The position numbers were made by a program, and so were the translations under genes. Shown here piece after piece: positions 12,142 to 24,046 of a stretch of 64,000 nt of DNA. How positions within the stretch are numbered: the stretch's first letter is position 1; each line of letters starts with the position of its first letter. Source of the DNA: Neonectria sp. B-13 (taxonomy: Eukaryota; Ascomycota; Sordariomycetes; Hypocreales; Nectriaceae); assembly GCA_002682825.1 (NCBI GenBank), contig NOKP01000001.1:3289296-3353295 (forward strand), read 5' to 3'. The notes under the pieces were generated by a model, which was given only the letters and a program-made list of their open reading frames with translations, was not told the origin of the DNA and searched no databases.

Positions 12142-12188
12142 GCCTTGTTTGGTTTGCGCTGGGGCGGAACGTCCAAACCAAACAAGGC
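12142..12188. repeat. Perfect 15-bp inverted repeat with 17-nt loop
   Basis: The left arm GCCTTGTTTGGTTTG (12142-12156) is the exact reverse complement of CAAACCAAACAAGGC (12174-12188). The 17-nt loop is GC-rich. It lies about 0.9 kb upstream of the SEL1-repeat start codon, and no coding frame explains it. Confidence 0.85.
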
Positions 12189-15100
12189 AATTAATTACCT
12201 TGGGTGCCCCGTAGGTCTGGGTACAGTGCCTTAGTACTGCGACTAGGCCTCGCAGATTGCAGAACAACGATGGATTCAATGTGGAAAGAGTGGAGAGCAG
12301 AGGAGAGTGGCAGAGGCGGCATGAAAGTGGGTGTCGAGAGGGACGGAGTAGACTACATGCGCCACGGATGGACCGCGGATGGGTCTCAGAAGGGTCACAG
12401 ACGGCTCACAGACACGACTCGCAGGCACGACTCACAGACCCGACCCAAACAACAGGGCAGACAGCCAGCGCCTGGGATGCTTGGATGCTCGGATGCTTGG
12501 ACGGGTGCACGCAGGTGTAACCTCCGAGGAGTTCCAGTGGCCAAGCTAGCGTCGGCCAAAGGCTCCAGGGGAACTCCAGGGGACGCCAGGGGCATTATTA
12601 CCTTATTACCACCTCCTCATGCTCCTCTCCGTGTGCTCCCTGCCAGTGATGAAGCCCGATGGCACATATCGTCGGGTGCTTATTAGTGTCTCCCCTCCCT
12701 CCCAATCCATCACATGTCTAAGGTGCTCCACCACGGGTCTGTGCTGTGCTATGCTAATATGCAGAGCTGCTATGCGCCGCACTCGCTCACGGATCAGAGC
12801 CCCCCCAGTGCTGGCTGACCTTTGTTGACTTAAAACCCCATGTTACTCTGTTTGCCTCTAGGACGAGATAGAGATACACAACCCACTTCAGTCAGTCAGT
12901 CGTGCCCAGTCGCCTGTCCGCGTAAGACACCTTAACAGGCCCGTAGGTATGCAAGGCGACGTACGTACGCAGGACAGTGCGTACGTAGTAGGCATCGACG
13001 ATGAACCGGTGCCGGTCCACTGGTCCAGCGCATCGCGACTCAGCATCGCGGCGCAGCGCTGCACTTGAGGATGCCTAGGGATACGAGACGAGAAAGGAGC
13101 CATCCCACCACCCATGACCGAATCCGCGTACAGCTGGTATCAAAGCAAGCTCAGTGGCCAACGCGCTGGCTTCCACAGTACACTACACGCTGATCCGTTC
13201 AGGACGAGTGTAAAGGTGACGCAAAACAAAACGGCCACTGTCACTGTGGCCAAAGGGGCGCACTGGGGCTTGCATCTTCTGTGCGGCGTCCCGTCACCTG
13301 CATCCCGTCAACAATCTCCATCTTTTTTTGTGTCTCGGACTGCACGCAGCACCGACGAGGCCAGACCAGGGACTCGGCATCTGCTCCATATTCTCCCCTC
13401 TCTCCAATCTCTCCGCCCGTCTAGACAAACCCCAACAAGCGTGCGTCCAAAAGACTCGAGACCCAGACCCCAAAGAGCAGAATAGCACGTTGGTCCGCTC
13501 AATCCCAGTCCAAGCCGCTCCTGGGCCGTGGTGTGGCAGGGGACTGTGCAGCCGCCAAGGATCTGGGGTACGTAAACGCTGGCCGCCGCCCCCAATCCCA
13601 TGACGGCTCATTTCTCTTCTGTCCCGCTCATATTGTGTCATTTGTCGTCCCCGTTGATGAGCAGCAGGCCTCGGTCTCCATGATGGAAGTGGTGGCGGAT
13701 GCACTGTACGTACTACGTATGAAGTGATGACAGACTTTGACAGCCCGCCGCCTGGCAAAGAACGACTCAAAGTCAGCCTCAGCCGGTCATCAGTGAGGAT
13801 CCTCACAGTCGCGCTTCTTGACCTCGCCTCTCCATCGCCTCTTCATCGCCTCTTCCTTCCAGATCCCCTTGTCCGAGCCGCCTCCGCCTGTGCCTCAGCC
13901 CTTTTCTGCAACCATTGGGCCTTCTCCCCCGACACTGCTAAAACCCGTCTGGTCTGGTCTGGCTGTCCTGTCCTGACCTGGCCTGGTCGAGTCGCGAGTG
14001 GCGACCCTGGTACGAGCCCTGGCATGCATGCAAGCCAGGCAAAAGGGCATGTCAAAAGTTGCCCCTAGCCACCACATGCCTCGCCGTGATGCGTCAGCCA
14101 TACCTAGCCTGCCCGCCAACCGCCAACTGTCAACCGCTTCTCTTCCCCCACATGTTCTTTTAAAATAGCAATCTGTCGGGACACTAACTAGCACGCACAA
14201 GCCAGTCCAAGGCGAATCTGCACGCGTATCCATCGGGCGAACGATCAGCGCAATGGGATTTCTGTTCGTCGCGGGAGATGGCCATCGGCTTCTATTCCTG
14301 TCCTTTGCCCCCCAGCAGGTGCTAGTCAGGAATGGGTGTGGTGGTGCCCGTCATCTGTGCAGGTACCTGCCCAGCCAAAAGCCAAGCCACGCTGTGTGAC
14401 TGTCGCGACGGCGGCGTCCAGCAGAATCGAGATGGCGCCTTTACACGACAGACAGTTGGCTGCATTTGATTGCCACAATGGAATTGACGCGAAGGCGTTG
14501 CCCTTGGGGTGACACGGAAGGCAAGGCCTGAGGCTTCGTCATCGAGCTGCCGTTATTTCTTAAACTTACACTAATTCCCTACGAAGCGCATCCCGTAGAA
14601 GCTCACAAGACCAGAGATGTCACCGGAAACGACAGATACCGTTCCTAGGTCCAGCTAGTCACACTGGGCGAATTCGAGACGATTCGCAATCCAGCTTCTT
14701 CACAACAGTTTCTAATGTTCATCCCATCTCGTTCTCAGCCAATCACCATCAACCACTTCGACCTGCGAGACAAACGCCAAAGTAGGCTGCTCCAATTGTG
14801 CAGTTTCAACTGGTGCAACTGTTTCAGGTTCCCTCGCACATGTCATCTCTCCGTCATCCATGCCTCCCCAGCAGCACCCACCAATGACACGCATTCTGTC
14901 ACCACCATTGTCTCCTTTAGGGGGAGGTTCTCCTGAGTCCTGACGGCCGGCGCTGCCACGGTCTTTATTGGCTCCAGGCATGAATTAGCGTTGCACAGCA
15001 TCATTCGTCATTTGATCTCAATGTTCATCTCTCCGTCCAGGGGTCTCCCAGGCCTCATCTGGCCAACCATGAACTCGTATTAGAGAAGCTCCCCCAATTC

Positions 15101-15637
15101 CCACCACAGACTGTCCTATCGGGCCATCTTGTAGGTACCATGGCCAATGCCATTGATGAGAAAGAGCCGCGTCTCCCTTGTCCAGGCCCGTGCGGCCTCG
15201 GGGACCTGTGTTTTAGGCTGGATGATCTCAATTCCACCCCGCAGTCGCTTCTCGGCCTTGGCTCCTTTGTTCACCTTCGTCTTAATTCTCCATCTTCGTG
15301 TCAATCATCCACCCTCGTCTCAATTCAAGCATCGGTGGGTTTCACAAGGCAAAGACAAGTTAGCCGTGACTGGGTCCTTTCTTTAATGGCAGCTTGCACG
15401 CAACACTGCATACTGCGATATTACAGCTGGTCGCTATAAACAAGCACACGACTTTGTATCAACTCCGGAAATCCCTGTCTTGACGAAAAACCCAACTATT
15501 CCCAAACGCCTAAGCCTATGCATTTAGCAGTGGACTGTACACAGTAGTTACACTTGCCCTTCCGGTTTCTGCTTCCCATTCTACTATTTCTACTTCCCAC
15601 TCCGCCTCACCTAATTGATCAATTTTGATATATCTCT

Positions 15638-17112
15638 TTACATATCCTTGGATCGCAGCTTCTTCAGTCGCGCGGCGCCCTCGAACAATCCTCGATCCAC
15701 TGCAGCAGCCACAGTCAGGGTTCCGCCGACAATGGCACAGAGACCAGCCAGGAAACCGGAGAAGTTCTTGGACCTCTCCTCACGGTTGATGACTTTCATG
15801 GGCGAGATGTCCTAGTATCATATTAGCGCCGGTTTTCTGATTTCGGTGAAAGTCGAATCCAAAACTTACGTAGGAGAAGAAGACGCCGGGGATACCACCT
15901 CGGGAGTGAATGCGCTCAGCGTGACCCTCAGCCGCGTCGTTACCTCCAGCAAGACTCCTTTTGTGGCTAGTGACGGAGTACTGGTGCGTCTCGAGGCTAC
16001 CATCCGCCGACATGCCATAGGCTCCCAAGCCAGCATTGTCATCCTGAAGCAGGCCAGCAAACTTGAGGCCCTTGTTGTCCCAGCCAAGAGGCAGGTACGA
16101 CGTGGGAACGATCTTAACAAAGTACATGAAGTTGAAGTTAGGGTCCTTTGTCACCTGGTTGGTGTTGTCGAGGGGGTTCAGGTGGTGGTTGGTCCATGGC
16201 AGGGACGTCTTGGATCCAACCCGGCGGGCGACCTCGTCGGGCAGCTGGGGTCCGAAGCGCAGGGAGTGAATGGTATGGGTGAAGTCGTGCGACTTGCCCT
16301 CAGGGACATCCCAGTAGTTCTTCAAGTCGTGCACGTGCATGTTGCCATTGCTGAAGCTGCGGCCGGGGGCCAGGTGGAAGTTACCCACGACCTTGTTCAC
16401 GCGCAGGTTGCCCTCAATGCGGCAGCCCTCCTCGCGCTGGGCGTCCAGCTTCTCGGCATAGTTCTCGCGCTCGCACTGCTCAACGTTCTCGCCGCGTCCA
16501 AAGGCCCACGAGGCCAAAGCGTACGCCTCTCGAACCTCTTCGCAGGTGTTGCAGCAGCCGGCCTTCTTCGCGTTGGCGGGTGACGGGGCGCCGTAGCAGC
16601 CACCGCAGTAGGCGGGATCGAGGTGGTCGGCCGACTCGTCGTGGAGGGCAAGCGACTTGGTATCAATGACGCCGCCGCCGCGGGCCAGGGGCTGGAGGCG
16701 GACCTTGTTGACTCCGTGCATGACTCCGTGCTGCTGCTCGCCGGACACGTCCATGACATCTAGAGTCAAGAGCTCGCAGGGCATATTGGGAAACGTGATG
16801 TTGAGGTGGATCTCCATTCGCTCTCCTACACGGTGATATTTGTTAGCGACCTCGAAGGGCAACGCGCGGCGCCGTGCAAATGCTCAGCGATAGACGAGGA
16901 TCTAGGTGTGCGTCCGTACCTCGTCCCTTATCCACGATGAGCTCGGGGTGTATCTCAACCCGACGATAATCTGCCCATTCTCCCCAGGCCAGGAAGGCGA
17001 CGACGAGCAGCGACATGATGGTGACGACGCCGCCGCTGGTGGTCCGGATGCGCGCCTCATCGACCGTTTTGGTGAAGGCATCAAGCCTTGTAAATCTCGA
17101 TTTGGCAGACAT
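15638..17112 (-). CDS. ERV46: ER-Golgi cargo receptor Erv46 (ERGIC-3)
   Basis: Three exons (17112-16920, 16825-15870, 15811-15638) encode 440 residues. Erv46 forms a complex with Erv41, cycles in COPI/COPII vesicles and retrieves ER residents. A short cytosolic N-terminus (RFTRLDAFTKT) precedes a membrane segment at about 27-46. A large lumenal domain follows, containing MEIHLNITFPNMPC, a cysteine cluster (CGGCYG, GCCNTCEEV) and HDLKNYW. A second membrane segment spans about 401-421, followed by a short basic tail. Length and order match the family. Exon 1 joins exon 2 at DKGR-GERMEIH, a conserved stretch, which fixes the first intron; the start is the first ATG giving the conserved cytosolic segment. 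It is head to head with the RRM gene at 18034. Confidence 0.93.
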
Positions 17113-18033
17113 GGCGAGCGAGTTGTGTGGTTGGAACAATCGGATTGATTCAAGCAAAAGATGGCGATGTCTTGTTCGGTCGAGGTCAAGGTCGAGGTCG
17201 CGGCGAGAATGGTGTAGCTATCGGCAGCTACTTCACCCACAAATACACACGCGCGCGTGTAGCTGTTTGTCCGCGTAGATGCGCCGAAAGTGGAAAAAAG
17301 GGCTGGTTCTGTCTAAGCCCGGAAACGTCGAGAAGGGAAAAGCAAAGGGAGCGGCAATCAATTGCGGTGATTCAAGTCAGACACCATATGGGGCGGAACT
17401 GGCTACCTCGCGAGACAGGTCATAAGAAAGACGTGGAGGGTGAGGTTACGACGCAAACGCGAGCCCCGGAAATGGCGGTTTCGGGCTGTCAGCTAAAGTA
17501 AAGGCCACCTTCGCTCTTCCACGTTGCGAATTGTCACTGCGGCTGATAGCCGATTAGCTGATTAGCTGATTAGGTGGCTGCACCTTCTCAGCCTTCCACT
17601 TGCAGCTGTGACAAGGGGTCGCCCCACTTCCCACTTCACACTTCCCACTTCCCGAACTTGGATCGCGGCGCCGGAAAATCCCCGGCTTTTGACTTGTCCA
17701 TCGAGCGGAAGCTCTCTTTTACATCAGCCTGCTTTGTAGCGGCGTAGCTCCACACGAGGCTGAGAAATTCCGCCTTTCTCTCCAAGACAAGACTGCAAGA
17801 CTTCAACACCCCAGCGTTAATCTGAACCTCGCCATTATCTCAACCCGCTTAACGTCTGGAAACCGTCGCAGCCGACTTGACCTGCACGATCCCGCCGATC
17901 AACATCTCAGGCCTCTCCAAGTCACCTCTTCCATCTTCCTCAAACCTTCTCCGCCACCACTCACCAATCTCGACTGCATCCGGCCCGTCACACGTACCTC
18001 GTTTTCCAACCATCCTCCTGCCGCAACCTCAAC
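17113..18033. promoter_or_regulatory. Shared upstream region of ERV46 and the CstF-64 gene
   Basis: This 921-bp region holds a triple direct repeat of GATTAGCT (17552-17575, last copy GATTAGGT) and a run of CTTCCCACTT units near 17622-17652. The segment just before 18034 is rich in C and T with CTCAAC motifs, typical of a fungal transcription start region. Confidence 0.55.
17552..17575 (+). repeat. Three tandem copies of GATTAGCT
   Basis: Three 8-bp units follow each other directly; the last differs by one base. They are in the middle of the shared upstream region, about 440 bp from the ERV46 start and 460 bp from the RRM gene start. Confidence 0.85.
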
Positions 18034-19103
18034 ATGTCGACGAGACCGCCTTCTCGCGTCGTCTTCGTGGGGAACATCCCTTACGGTACGCGCCTCACTG
18101 CCGAAGCCAATCCACACGAATCTCGGAATGTCTAACCCGTCTCCCAGGCCTCTCCGAGGAGCAAATCACCGACATCTTCAGCAGCGCCGGCAAGGTAGAA
18201 CGCTTCCGCCTGGTCTACGACTCGGAGACCGGCCGCCCCAAGGGTTTTGGCTTCGCCGATTACCCAGACACTGGTATGGCTTTCGAGTCGCTACGAATCC
18301 CCCAACAAGTCTAACTCGTTCTCGCAGACTCCGCGTCCTCGGCCGTGCGCAACCTAAACGACTATGAGATCATGGGCCGCAAGCTCCGTGTCGACTTTTC
18401 CAACGACCAAAAGAGCACTGATGACGACAACCAGGTACTTCGGTCATCCTCTTTGCCTTTGTACTTCGACTAACCTGTCATCTAGGGATCCTCCGGCCAC
18501 AACCCTCACGGGTCCAATGGCGCCGCCGCCCCCAACTACAACACCCAGTCGAGCTCGCTGCCTCCTCTACCCACCGGAAAGGAGCTTCCACCAGGCGTCA
18601 CCTGCACCGACGCCATCTCCCGCACCCTCGAGACTCTCCCACCCCCTCAGCTGCTTGACATCCTCGTTCAGATGAAGACCCTGGCCACCTCGGAGCCCCA
18701 GCGAGCCACCGAGCTCCTCCAGCAAGCCCCTCAGCTGGCCTACGCCGTCTTCCAGGCCCTCCTCCTTATGGGTCTTGTGTCCCCCGAAGCGATCCAGTCC
18801 GTCGTCGAGCCAGGTGCTCCCCCGCCCGCGCAAGCCCCTCCCGTAGGCTACCCGTCCGCTCCGATGCCCGGCTACCCTGGTGCGAGTAACACTCCTCCTG
18901 TCGCCGCCATGCCGTACCAGGCGCCGCCGCAAGCATATGGTGCTCCCGTGGCGGCTCCTGCTCCCGCCCCCGCTGGCCAGGATCCCGATGCTCTCATGAG
19001 GGCGGTTATGGAGCTCCCTCAGGCCCAGATCGATATGCTCCCGGAGGCTGAGCGGCAACAGATTCTGGCCCTCCGAGCTACATTCTCTGGTCAGCGACGA
19101 TGA
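18034..19103 (+). CDS. CstF-64/Rna15-type cleavage stimulation factor (RRM protein)
   Basis: Four exons (18034-18085, 18148-18273, 18328-18434, 18486-19103) encode 300 residues. An N-terminal RRM (about 8-85) shows RNP2 as FVGNIP and RNP1 as KGFGFADY. A linker rich in N, S and G leads to the CstF-2 hinge domain (about 125-195, with LLDILVQMKTLA and AYAVFQALLLMGLV). A P/A-rich spacer and the CSTF C-terminal helical domain (about 262-300, ending ATFSGQRR) follow. In metazoans and yeast this protein binds the GU-rich element downstream of the poly(A) site, pairs through its hinge with CstF-77/Rna14 and contacts Pcf11 with its C-terminus. The three introns (62, 54 and 51 nt) all have GTA donors. 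Full architecture makes the call firm. Confidence 0.93.
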
Positions 19104-20273
19104 TCATATACAAACCAGATCATACTTAAATCGGCGCCGTGCTGAAGGGGGTTGATTAGTAGCGCTCTCTGCAGCCCAGCGCTCTCTCTCGGTCGGTGTC
19201 GTCGAGCAACATTGTTTTGGCGTTATGGCGCGAGTTGATTTCAATCCGGAACAAGCCACAAGCAAGGCTCTCCTTCCTCGGGTAAAACAGGTTTATAGCC
19301 GTATGCTCTACAATAACGAGAGCTCTTCCTCGGCGAAGTAGGGTGCCTACTTGGCGGAAATGGCCGACTTTTTGTTTTGCATTGTACAAGGGTGCGGGTG
19401 TCGTTGGGGATACATGGAGGGCAACTCGGAGATAAAATGGACTTGGAATTAGATACCCACGGCTCCAATGTACTTTGATGACAATATCATCTGACCCATA
19501 ATGTCCCAGCCCGGTGATTGCCGTCGTCGCAGGGCAGCGTAGTGTTGTTGGGTTGAAATCAGTGTAGGGTATATTATTTCGACGGAAGCGCTTTCCATTG
19601 ATGTTGCCTCAATCTTTAGCTCGGGTGATTTGCAGTAATAACATTGTCTGTTCGAACAAATTAGTTGACGTACAGCGCGTGTCGTTTTTCTACACACGCT
19701 AATTCATATTGAACTGTTTTTTTATTATTCCTTTTTGTCATGCTCCAGCTTACAAACATTCGCATTTAGACCTAACGCCACATCTCTCGATACAACAAGT
19801 CAATAACGAACACATTCACCTATAATAGTTTTATTCCTAAATTTAGGAGTCGTTGTCAATATCGTCAGAGAGAAGAAACTCAAGAGAAAGCGAATAGTAG
19901 GACACATAACTAGGTGCCACGGCCAGGACATAATTATATATTGGCATCGTTTTTACGTGTCTCAGAGTTTATCGACCCAATTCAACCTTTCCAACATAGC
20001 CCTAGACCTTGTCTATCAGCGCCGGATATTCATTTTGATGGATAGCCCCCTTTGCTATCCCTTAACCGAAAGACCACGTCCAACCACCCTCGTCCAAAAA
20101 TAAAAGAAGAAAAGAGCGAGGATATAAAAACCTTGCGAAATGTTTCAGGCCCAGTCAGTCTCATTAGGAAACAAAACGCCTCCCAAGACACTAGCCTTGC
20201 TTCCCCCGACAATGTACCGCTTGTTTCCAAAAGTTGTTCTCTTGGCCCGCATTCTCTCAACGTCGCAGACGGT
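19104..20273. other. Convergent 3' flanks, partly AT-rich
   Basis: This 1.17-kb stretch lies between two converging stop codons. From about 19550 to 19960 it is markedly AT-rich with poly-T runs (19720-19740), unlike the neighbouring genes. It may be plain 3' UTR and spacer or an old decayed repeat; I cannot identify one. Confidence 0.4.
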
Positions 20274-22932
20274 CTAAACAATATTGTATACTCTCTTCGC
20301 AATCATGAAACAGGCCAGACCGAAGGCGATCAGACCTGCTGTGATCCAGAAGAACCACGCTAGATCACCTTCATGCTCCTGACCTGGCACCCAGACGTTC
20401 ATGCCCCAGAGGCCGGTGATGATGTTCATGGGTAGGACAATGGTACCCAAGACAGTGAGCTTGCCAAGAACGTCGGCTGTTTGTTCCTGGCGTTCGTTCA
20501 TGCGAATGTTGATCTGGGCAAGATAGTTGCCGTGAGATCGAGCCAATATCCTGTAATTATTAGAACGGACCAATCCAAGTGGAGAGGATATTGGGGGCCA
20601 CAATACTTACTTCTCATAGTGACCGAGATTGGAAGTCATGGTGATGATGTGATCTTGGATATCACCAAGATACAGGCCAATCTCAGATCGTGGCGCAACA
20701 TCCCATCGCTCATTACAACGCTTAGCAAAGCCTTTGATGACATCTGCCTTGTTGCCCAGCAATCGGTACAGGCTCATCACTCTCTTCCTGCAATCACCGA
20801 CTCGCCGAAGCATGTCGCTCCCAGGGTCTGAAACCGTGACGGCGTCGTCAGTCTTCGAGCTGGTTAGATCAATTTTCAAGCGCTTCTCCGCAGAAGAGTG
20901 CAGTTTTAGGATGACATCATCAATCTCGTCCACTTCATCTTCGATGTTTTGGATCAATGGCTGGAAAACGTCTGTGATGTCATCAATAATGGCATAGGAG
21001 ATCCAGTCGGATGAAAGGATAAGGTAGTCCCGTAATTGGCGGATCCGGCGGCGGACATTTGCTGGATGTGGTGTCATGGAGAAGTGAAAGCTAAGGACGC
21101 CCTCTCGGAAAACGACGACATACATGTCGACTGGCTCCAGGAAGTTTTCGCTGTTATTGTCCTGGTCGAAGGACCGGTAGTTGACAAAGTAGTAATGGCG
21201 GAAGAGTTCAACCTTCTCCCGGGCCTCCTGCAGCATGATATCTTCTGCTGTAAGAGGATGGATGCCAAAAGCCTTGGAGATGGCCTTCATCTCAGGCTCC
21301 GTCGGGCAGAGAACATCAAGCCACCAGACAGGTCGATCGCCATATCTGGTAATTTTCTCCTTACTTTCAACGAATGTCGCTTGAGTAGGCTTCATGCTGT
21401 CGTCTGATGACTTTTGACCAGAAGGAGTGGCGCGTCCCGAGTCACTCCTCGAGGCTATATGGGCCAGTGGATCCCTTGAAGGCGAGAATGACATTTCGGG
21501 TCGAACCTCGATGTTGTCGCGAGTAGCTGAAAGAGACGGTTGGGGAGTGGATGCTTTAGATTCCGGCTCCAAGCCGCCGTTGGGTTGATGGGGTTTAACA
21601 GGTACAGCAAGAGGATCATCGTCGTCGTCAGTCTCTTCGTCGGATGAAAGGACCACGGGATCTGGTATGAACAGCTCTCGAAACCCGCCGCCAGGCTGGA
21701 CGAGTTCGGAAATGCTCTGGCTGTGGATGGTGCTCGGAAATTCCTCGTTGAAGTAGGTGAACCTGTATGGTGACTCAACGTCCGTCTGATACCAACCCTT
21801 CCGGACAGGGCGGAGTCGACCGTTGATGAGCTGTGGCTCCGTGATCCTCTTGACACGGCGTTCATCACTTCTGCCTTCCTTTTCCATGTGACTCCACTCT
21901 TCTAGGAACGACAGGTCGGGCCACTGACCTCGACGGCGTCGTGTTCGAAAGCGGCGAGGTTCTTGGGATCTGGACTGGTTGTCGTCGTCGCCCATCTCAG
22001 ACATGCCTGGCCCGGGAAAACAGACGTCCTGCTCGGCCTCGTTCGCCGCCCTCCTGCTAATCCCAGGGGTGTCTCTTAGAGGACCTCCCATGTCTCTAAG
22101 AGGACCCCCCATGTCATCAATATCCGCGACTGAGTGCAGTGGAGATTCGTTACGTAGACTGAGCTCGTCTCGGATCATGACATCCCCGAAGCTCATCTCG
22201 ATGCGATCGCTGGCACCGAATGTCGGGGATCCAGGCATAGAGGGAGGATGGTTTACATCGTATCGATCCTTTGCGCTGGTTGATGTCCCTAGCCTCGTCG
22301 TAGAAGACTTGGGAGATATTCCACGGCTTCGGGGCCGACTCGATCTCGCATCGTTTGCGCCGTAGTTGGACAGGCCCGCATGTGACCCTCGGGTTTTTGA
22401 TTCGCCAAGGAGGGGTGCCGTTTCGTCCCATCTGATGGGCTCGCTTTGATCATCTACGCCGCGTGTTTCCGGCATGGTTCGTAGTCGGTTGTTACTTTGG
22501 CCGGTGAAGCTTTGTACGTAGGGCGAGGGAGGGCCTGGAGCGGTCGAGGCACGTCTGACACGCAACGGTTGATGATCCCTATAAACCGATTAGCAAGTTG
22601 AGTGCATCCCAATGACTGGTGGCATTCGGAGCGCACCTGTGATCTAACAAAGTCTCGCTATCGATGCTCGTGCCGCTTAAGTTGGCGGCGGGCATCTTGT
22701 AGAACCCCTCTCCAGCCTCTTGCTGCGATTCATCGTGTCCATCGTCCTCATCTAGAGCGGCAAAGCTCTTCCTTCTTGAGCGCTTCTTCTTGCCGCCGCG
22801 ATGGCCCTTCCTTTTCTTGGGCTTGGGGCGATCAGCTGGCGTAGAATTGGATGCCGAGGCGACTGGCGGGTTTGGAGCTGGGGAGGCGGGCTTGGGCGTA
22901 TTGACCAGCGTATCGAACCGGTTGCTGGACAT
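20274..22932 (-). CDS. CorA-family Mg2+ transporter (Alr1/Mnr2 type)
   Basis: Three exons (22932-22637, 22578-20611, 20550-20274) encode 846 residues. The long N-terminus begins with a lysine-rich block (KPKKRKGHRGGKKKRSRRK) and is acidic and serine-rich further on. The CorA domain starts near WWLDVLCPT and runs through a long helical funnel. Near the C-terminus come two membrane segments (about 786-803 and 818-838) separated by the family-defining GMN motif (804-806). The N-terminal length and the short cytosolic C-terminus fit fungal Alr1 (plasma membrane) and Mnr2 (vacuole); I cannot tell which. The start at 22932 has context CCAACATG; an in-frame non-ATG extension exists upstream. Both introns restore conserved phase. 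A 21-bp tandem duplication lies in the N-terminal region. Confidence 0.9.
22071..22112 (-). repeat. 21-bp in-frame tandem duplication in the CorA gene
   Basis: Two adjacent 21-bp units differ at two positions and encode MGGPLRD twice on the minus strand. They lie in the disordered N-terminal region and keep the frame. Confidence 0.85.
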
Positions 22933-23606
22933 GTTGGCAGCTGCCCAGGGGCTGCTTCGAAACGCTGGGAGAGAGCCCTGGATCGAGGTGAGGAGAAGAA
23001 GAGGCAAGATGGTTCTGACTTGGTGGTGCGGGAGTCAATTGGCTGGGTGGTTAGATGAGCCAGGTGAGCTAGGTTCTTCGTAGTGATGATGTCAGCTCTC
23101 TGTTGGCGGGAAGTTGGCGGCGTTGGCCCCGCTACAATCGCAGGTTGGCGCTAAGACTGCACCAGGTTACGGCAAGTTACAGCACGAAATAGCCCCGAAT
23201 CGGCCCATTCAGGGACTTGTACTCACTATCTCACAGGGGGCGAGATGCCTGGGTCGGCAAGGGAGTGGAGGTTTCGTTCCGTCCCTTGAACCTCCGTGCG
23301 CAAGAGGCACTTACAAGATGAATGTTGATCGCATTGCATCCGCTTGTGCTTCATTAAACAAACCAAATGCTGCCACATTTCAGACACCGGACTACTCATA
23401 ATTTTCCCCCGCGTGTCGCGCATAAATGAGGAAGGAATGTTGGCACGCGACACTTGATTGCATCTCATGCTAACTCTCCAAAGCACCTGGAAGCCCGCAT
23501 GACATGGGTCCACTGACCACATCGCCACGCAAAACAGTGCTCATGAGGGTGCTGCTGAGGGTATTATAACCCAATAAGGGAACTTTCAATAGCAACTAGC
23601 CAAAAA
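22933..23606. other. Upstream region of the CorA transporter gene
   Basis: This 674-bp stretch lies between the CorA start codon and the tRNA gene and presumably holds the transporter promoter. I see no gene or striking repeat in it. Confidence 0.4.
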
Positions 23607-23688
23607 GACGCAGTGGCAGAGTGGTCTAATGCGTATGACTAGAAATCATATCTCCTCGGAGGCGTCTGTTCGAATCAGGCCTGCGTCG
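23607..23688 (+). tRNA. tRNA-Ser (anticodon AGA)
   Basis: The 82-nt sequence folds as a class II tRNA. The acceptor stem GACGCAG pairs with CTGCGTC (seven pairs). The D-arm contains the A-box-like TGGCAGAGTGG. The anticodon stem TATGA/TCATA closes a CTAGAAA loop, with anticodon AGA. A long variable arm (CTCC/GGAG) is typical of serine tRNAs. The T-arm GTCTG-TTCGAAT-CAGGC has one G-U pair and serves as B-box. The discriminator is G, as required for seryl-tRNA synthetase. There is no intron. A short T-rich run follows at 23698-23712 and could end Pol III transcription. Confidence 0.95.
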
Positions 23689-24046
23689 GCTCATATTCTT
23701 TTTCATCTTTGATTTCCTTCATTTTTGCCGTTGCGGGTGGGAGCTCCATCGGACATCACCAACACACATACATACATACACATACATCTGCATATTTAGT
23801 TCTCAAGCCTCCATAAGTTGGGTCCTAAAGCCTTCATGATTTTCCTAACTGTTGTTTCATGAGTTCCGTGAAAGAGACAAACGCCTTTCTACACGCATCT
23901 CCTTTTCGCCGATCGATTATGTGAGTCAATCTGACCACCTTCCACCACATCCTGGTGGCCTCCTTTCGCATTCACATGCCTGTCTGGGTATATCATGCCC
24001 TCTGTTATTGATTCATTCCCCTTTTCACCCCCCTCATAGTACAGCT
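23689..24046. other. 3' flank of tRNA and NOC4
   Basis: This 358-bp stretch contains a short CATA-type repeat (23764-23790, ACATACATACATACACATACA) and the presumed NOC4 3' UTR. No gene is visible. Confidence 0.4.

Larger units (their letters stand above)
11231..15637. other. 4.4-kb gap without a recognisable gene
   Basis: The gap lies upstream of the SEL1-repeat gene and downstream of ERV46, so its left part is probably promoter and leader of the former. It contains a four-copy TTGTGTG repeat, a perfect 15-bp inverted repeat (12142-12188), several GTAC-rich palindromes (12957-12990, 13706-13722), and runs of short direct repeats such as GGATGCTT near 12478-12500. Open frames here are short, have no good start context and resemble nothing I know. 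Confidence 0.5.

Noticed and set aside
15846..16583. 245-codon plus-strand frame
   Set aside because: It is antisense to ERV46, which carries conserved motifs on the minus strand.
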